A stretch of DNA of 58,417 bases from Clostridiales bacterium (GTDB lineage: Bacteria > Bacillota > Clostridia > Christensenellales > Pumilibacteraceae): positions 1-58,417 of the forward strand of contig JAIEBI010000034.1 in NCBI GenBank assembly GCA_029070965.1, in the 5' to 3' direction. This document shows, in pieces, positions 57,201 to 58,417 of this stretch. Position 1 is the stretch's first letter. Every line of letters begins with the position of its first letter. The position numbers were made by a program, and so were the translations under genes. The notes beneath the pieces were generated by a model, which ran no database searches, was not told the DNA's origin, and was given only the letters and a program-made list of their open reading frames with translations.

Positions 57201-57957
57201 CCGTTACGTACGTCTGACCTTCTTGCAACTCCGCTATCGTAGCAGTGCCGAGCCCAGTCGCATCGAGAGCCGTCTTTAAAGCCGTGGTGTAATCGTATCC
57301 TGTGGTATGGAAAACGATAGTGGACATGCCGGGATACTCGATTTTCGCATCGGAGTTCTTGTAAAGGCGGACATCGTCGGTGCCGCTTCCTGTAGAACTG
57401 TCGTTAAAATTACTCTTGGTGTTGGTAAGCTTTATGCCGTTCTGCTCCCAAACCTGCTCGGTAGCGGTGAAGTTTGTTCGCTCCGCTCTATCTGTGGCTT
57501 TGAAGTTAATCGTAACTTCGGTTTGGTTTTCGTTGGCTATGGCGGCAGGAATCTTGTGCTTAAACTCTTCCGACTTGGACGCCTTGCCGACGGTAACGGT
57601 AGCTTTAAGTGTGTATTCTACTACTTCCTGAGCTTTTGTAATGTTGATGGTAACCTTTCCGCTCGAATCCTTATCACCGACGGAAACGTAGGTTTCGTAG
57701 CTGGGGAATTCGCTGCTAACAGACCATTTTACGTCATACCTTTTACTACCTGCGTTGGTTTGACCAATAACAGTGTAGCTTTGCGGCGTTTCCTCCGGTA
57801 TGTTTTCGGTAAGTTGGATTACGGTAGCAAGACCTTTTTGGGCAAGTTCGGCATCCTTATTATTATTGCCGTCGTTACTGTTACCGCAAGCTACTAACGC
57901 GCCTACCGAGGTTGCAACCAATGCTGCCGCAATGGCCGATGTGAGAAATTTTTTCAT
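54289..57957 (-). CDS. Large secreted lipoprotein with Ig-like and OB-fold-like modules
   Basis: The 1222-aa protein has a lipoprotein signal (LVAC, Cys24) and no enzyme domain that I recognise. Bacterial Ig-like repeats recur with a common pattern, in which a helix with LTLAKTTFT or LDLTNKTFT precedes a strand of the type TVTWAVKG, LTWKIKD or LTWKLAD, then VADGKLNVSALP and TVEATCGTATA (about residues 295-385, 520-620 and 755-850). Between them are two OB-fold-like segments (VKGYVVLPGT to VTFRGYLTNYNGTSPQLAS; TTGIVADIPADKGSGYYQYTL to ISGYIKNYNGTIEFA). The C-terminal part looks like a discoidin- or carbohydrate-binding-type sandwich. AGGAG precedes the ATG. The layout suggests surface binding of a polymer; the ligand is unknown. 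Confidence 0.8.
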   Translation of the reverse strand: MKKFLTSAIAAALVATSVGALVACGNSNDGNNNKDAELAQKGLATVIQLTENIPEETPQSYTVIGQTNAGSKRYDVKWSVSSEFPSYETYVSVGDKDSSGKVTINITKAQEVVEYTLKATVTVGKASKSEEFKHKIPAAIANENQTEVTINFKATDRAERTNFTATEQVWEQNGIKLTNTKSNFNDSSTGSGTDDVRLYKNSDAKIEYPGMSTIVFHTTGYDYTTALKTALDATGLGTATIAELQEGQTYVTDVTFVLTAPVDAIEFTLSAGQVRLSSIDVIANKNGATDQDRVNGANAALDLTNKTFTAAGTYDLPAEKLGATVTWAVKGTSANVAIEGGKLVISSMPESNAEVTLTATITCGTATPATKDITITLVPLGLENDGTQEHPYTPAEAWQVANLLTANSADEVYVKGYVVLPGTYAGSTYNNFDNMYIGDTYDSSKTYSYANYTNGEYGGIFYIYRPKATGDYLTADGLNAGDEVTFRGYLTNYNGTSPQLASGGICVARKAVEKSDEDIVKEAKAALTLAKTTFTKVNEEMALEATKKDAELTWKIKDGANFVTETDLIKIADGKLKVKALPATATTVTLTVTIKSNDVTDTKSFDITIEAAVTETTLTRKLALLQTNLGKKLYFTGTIDENGRGTTTENVTDAADIVITSTDDGYTFKVGDKYLELDKDHKLVFVDESTAKWAYDESKSVYTWTIGTTVYYLGTYNTFNTISASTINYATSATNFVTYFEDSANRTDAQKIADALKLVKAQLDNVTETGEVTLPVSAIAGVTLTWKLADDNSATGVTVADGKLNVSALPEGEDATVKLTVEATCGTATAQEKNVTVVLEALAAVNYGTVAEPLSVTETLVITAEQCKSSNNVTKKVVTTTGIVADIPADKGSGYYQYTLKDLTDSTKTIIVYSKWNLRDDVVTPTQNDVVIISGYIKNYNGTIEFAANGSTYVYVESNVRGTSTITLTENEDVTVTGLTATATNGSEVTFTVQVATGKELAGANAVKVNGNALQAENGSYKFTVAGNMTVTIETQVVGDTAPELLKTLSFTKAEAFSSAYTTTNDFTKDGMTWTIANFNSNSSNGGWDFIKCGRKGNASTGTITTKEPVAATLKQVIVKIDAASSVNYFKLLIADNANFDNAVEVELTIATGKNTFNVPKNAQGANKYYRIVIDCASGGSNGLVTLSSVELWGNETTTTPSTPEETETQTLSLPEAIVNED

Positions 57958-58011
57958 GTGCTTCTCCTTTTTAAAATTTATGTTTTATTTTTTATAAAAC
58001 CGATGTTGGAT

Positions 58012-58075
58012 AATTCGGAATTCGGAATTATGAATTCGGAATTGATGGTTGACTCTTCGCTACGCTAAGAGTGAC
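58012..58075. repeat. Dispersed intergenic repeat, copy 2
   Basis: Three AATTCGGA units (58012-58041) precede a hairpin ACTCTT/AAGAGT (58052-58057 with 58067-58072) whose loop begins CGCTACG. Compared with copy 1 the stem bases differ on both arms while the loop is kept. Confidence 0.55.
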
Positions 58076-58093
58076 AAAAGTGACTGATTGTTC

Positions 58094-58417
58094 TTAGTTG
58101 AGGATTTCGATGAGGTCGCGGTGGTAAACTTTTACTTGGTAGTTACCGGTGTCATGACCTTCCTGCTTGTAATAATCTACAATGCCTTTTACATTAATAG
58201 TCTTACCTGCGTACATCTCCTCCTTGATTACTTCGCCGTTTTCGTCAGTTAATACTGTCGTGCGGACTGTAATAATAGTACCGTCTTCTGCCCTGCAAGT
58301 GAGCGAAATAGCGCCCTTGCTGTTGCCGGTTTTGGTCGTATAAGTATCAATAACGGTCAAGTTGTCAACCGTGACGGACGTGTGCCAAACAACAAAGCCG
58401 TAATCGAATTCTTTTTC
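58094..58417 (-). CDS. C-terminal end of an OB-fold-containing surface protein (partial)
   Basis: The reading frame is open to the window edge, so only the last 107 residues are seen. They form an OB-fold-like module: VTVDNLTVIDTYTTKTGNS at its start, then ISLTCRAEDGTIITVRTTV, GKTINVKGIVDYYKQEG and YQVKVYHRDLIEILN. The strand GKTINVKGIVDYY parallels VTFRGYLTNYNG and ISGYIKNYNG in the neighbouring 1222-aa lipoprotein, so the two genes are probably related surface proteins. The apparent start at 58360 is an internal TTG and is not used. N-terminal domains cannot be described. Confidence 0.7.
   Translation of the reverse strand, partial: EKEFDYGFVVWHTSVTVDNLTVIDTYTTKTGNSKGAISLTCRAEDGTIITVRTTVLTDENGEVIKEEMYAGKTINVKGIVDYYKQEGHDTGNYQVKVYHRDLIEILN

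Noticed and set aside
1-58417. CRISPR array, insertion sequence, phage or plasmid genes, rRNA
   Set aside because: No regularly spaced repeats, no transposase, integrase or replication-initiator protein and no rRNA-like stretch were found; repetition inside the leucine-rich-repeat genes is coding.

Overview
The window looks like a chromosome segment of an uncultured anaerobic Firmicutes bacterium (Bacillota, Clostridia-like, probably from an animal gut). Reasons: the order dnaG-rpoD-trmK-cdsZ; AGGAGG-type ribosome sites; many near-consensus sigma-A promoters (TTGACA, 17 bp, TATAAT-like); lipoproteins and single-membrane surface proteins with no outer-membrane genes; a flavodiiron protein, two flavodoxin-like reductases and a flavodoxin-ferredoxin protein, as expected of an anaerobe; and BspA-type leucine-rich repeats and beta-glucanases. 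The assignment is inference from gene content, not from a marker tree.

Layout. 1-2200: six tRNA genes in three units (Gly; Ile2/Met-Asp-Phe-Thr; Lys), a macro-domain gene, an unknown gene and a structured intergenic stretch with direct repeats. 2200-4330: an uncharacterised pair, a PP-loop ATP pyrophosphatase plus a flavodoxin/2x[4Fe-4S] protein. 4332-5884: an FMN reductase divergent from an HxlR regulator, then a deoxyinosine DNA glycosylase. 5885-11836: flavodiiron protein, sugar acetyltransferase, Mrp ATPase, O-antigen-ligase-like protein, esterase and a second flavin reductase, all on the minus strand. 11864-31327: one apparent 19.4-kb operon. A consensus promoter precedes a 2493-aa surface subtilase with leucine-rich repeats, a membrane-anchored leucine-rich-repeat protein, a lipoprotein, the five subunits of an oligopeptide ABC transporter and a small membrane protein, and a terminator closes it. 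31627-39279: a 2'-5' RNA ligase-like protein and a Vat/CatB-like acetyltransferase, tRNA-Leu, and the housekeeping operon dnaG-rpoD-trmK-cdsZ-galU plus a degenerate amidohydrolase. 39383-41983: a lipoprotein/membrane-protein pair and a COG2509-type flavoprotein. 42074-44790: two tandem DHH phosphoesterases and surE. 44881-54136: a mixed-linkage beta-glucan locus with a domain-permuted GH3 anchored at both ends, two GH16 lichenases and a GHKL/LytTR two-component system. 54289-58417: a large Ig/OB-fold lipoprotein and the end of a related protein.

How it fits together. The 19-kb operon couples a cell-surface protease to peptide uptake, resembling the lactococcal PrtP/Opp arrangement, but with leucine-rich repeats where a wall anchor would be and long disordered tails on several transporter subunits. 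The glucan locus would cut beta-1,3-1,4-glucan outside the cell and trim the oligosaccharides at the membrane. Cross-cutting oddities are three strong promoters placed so that transcription should start at or next to the start codon (leaderless mRNAs), and a primary sigma factor whose N-terminus appears to carry two copies of region 1.1.
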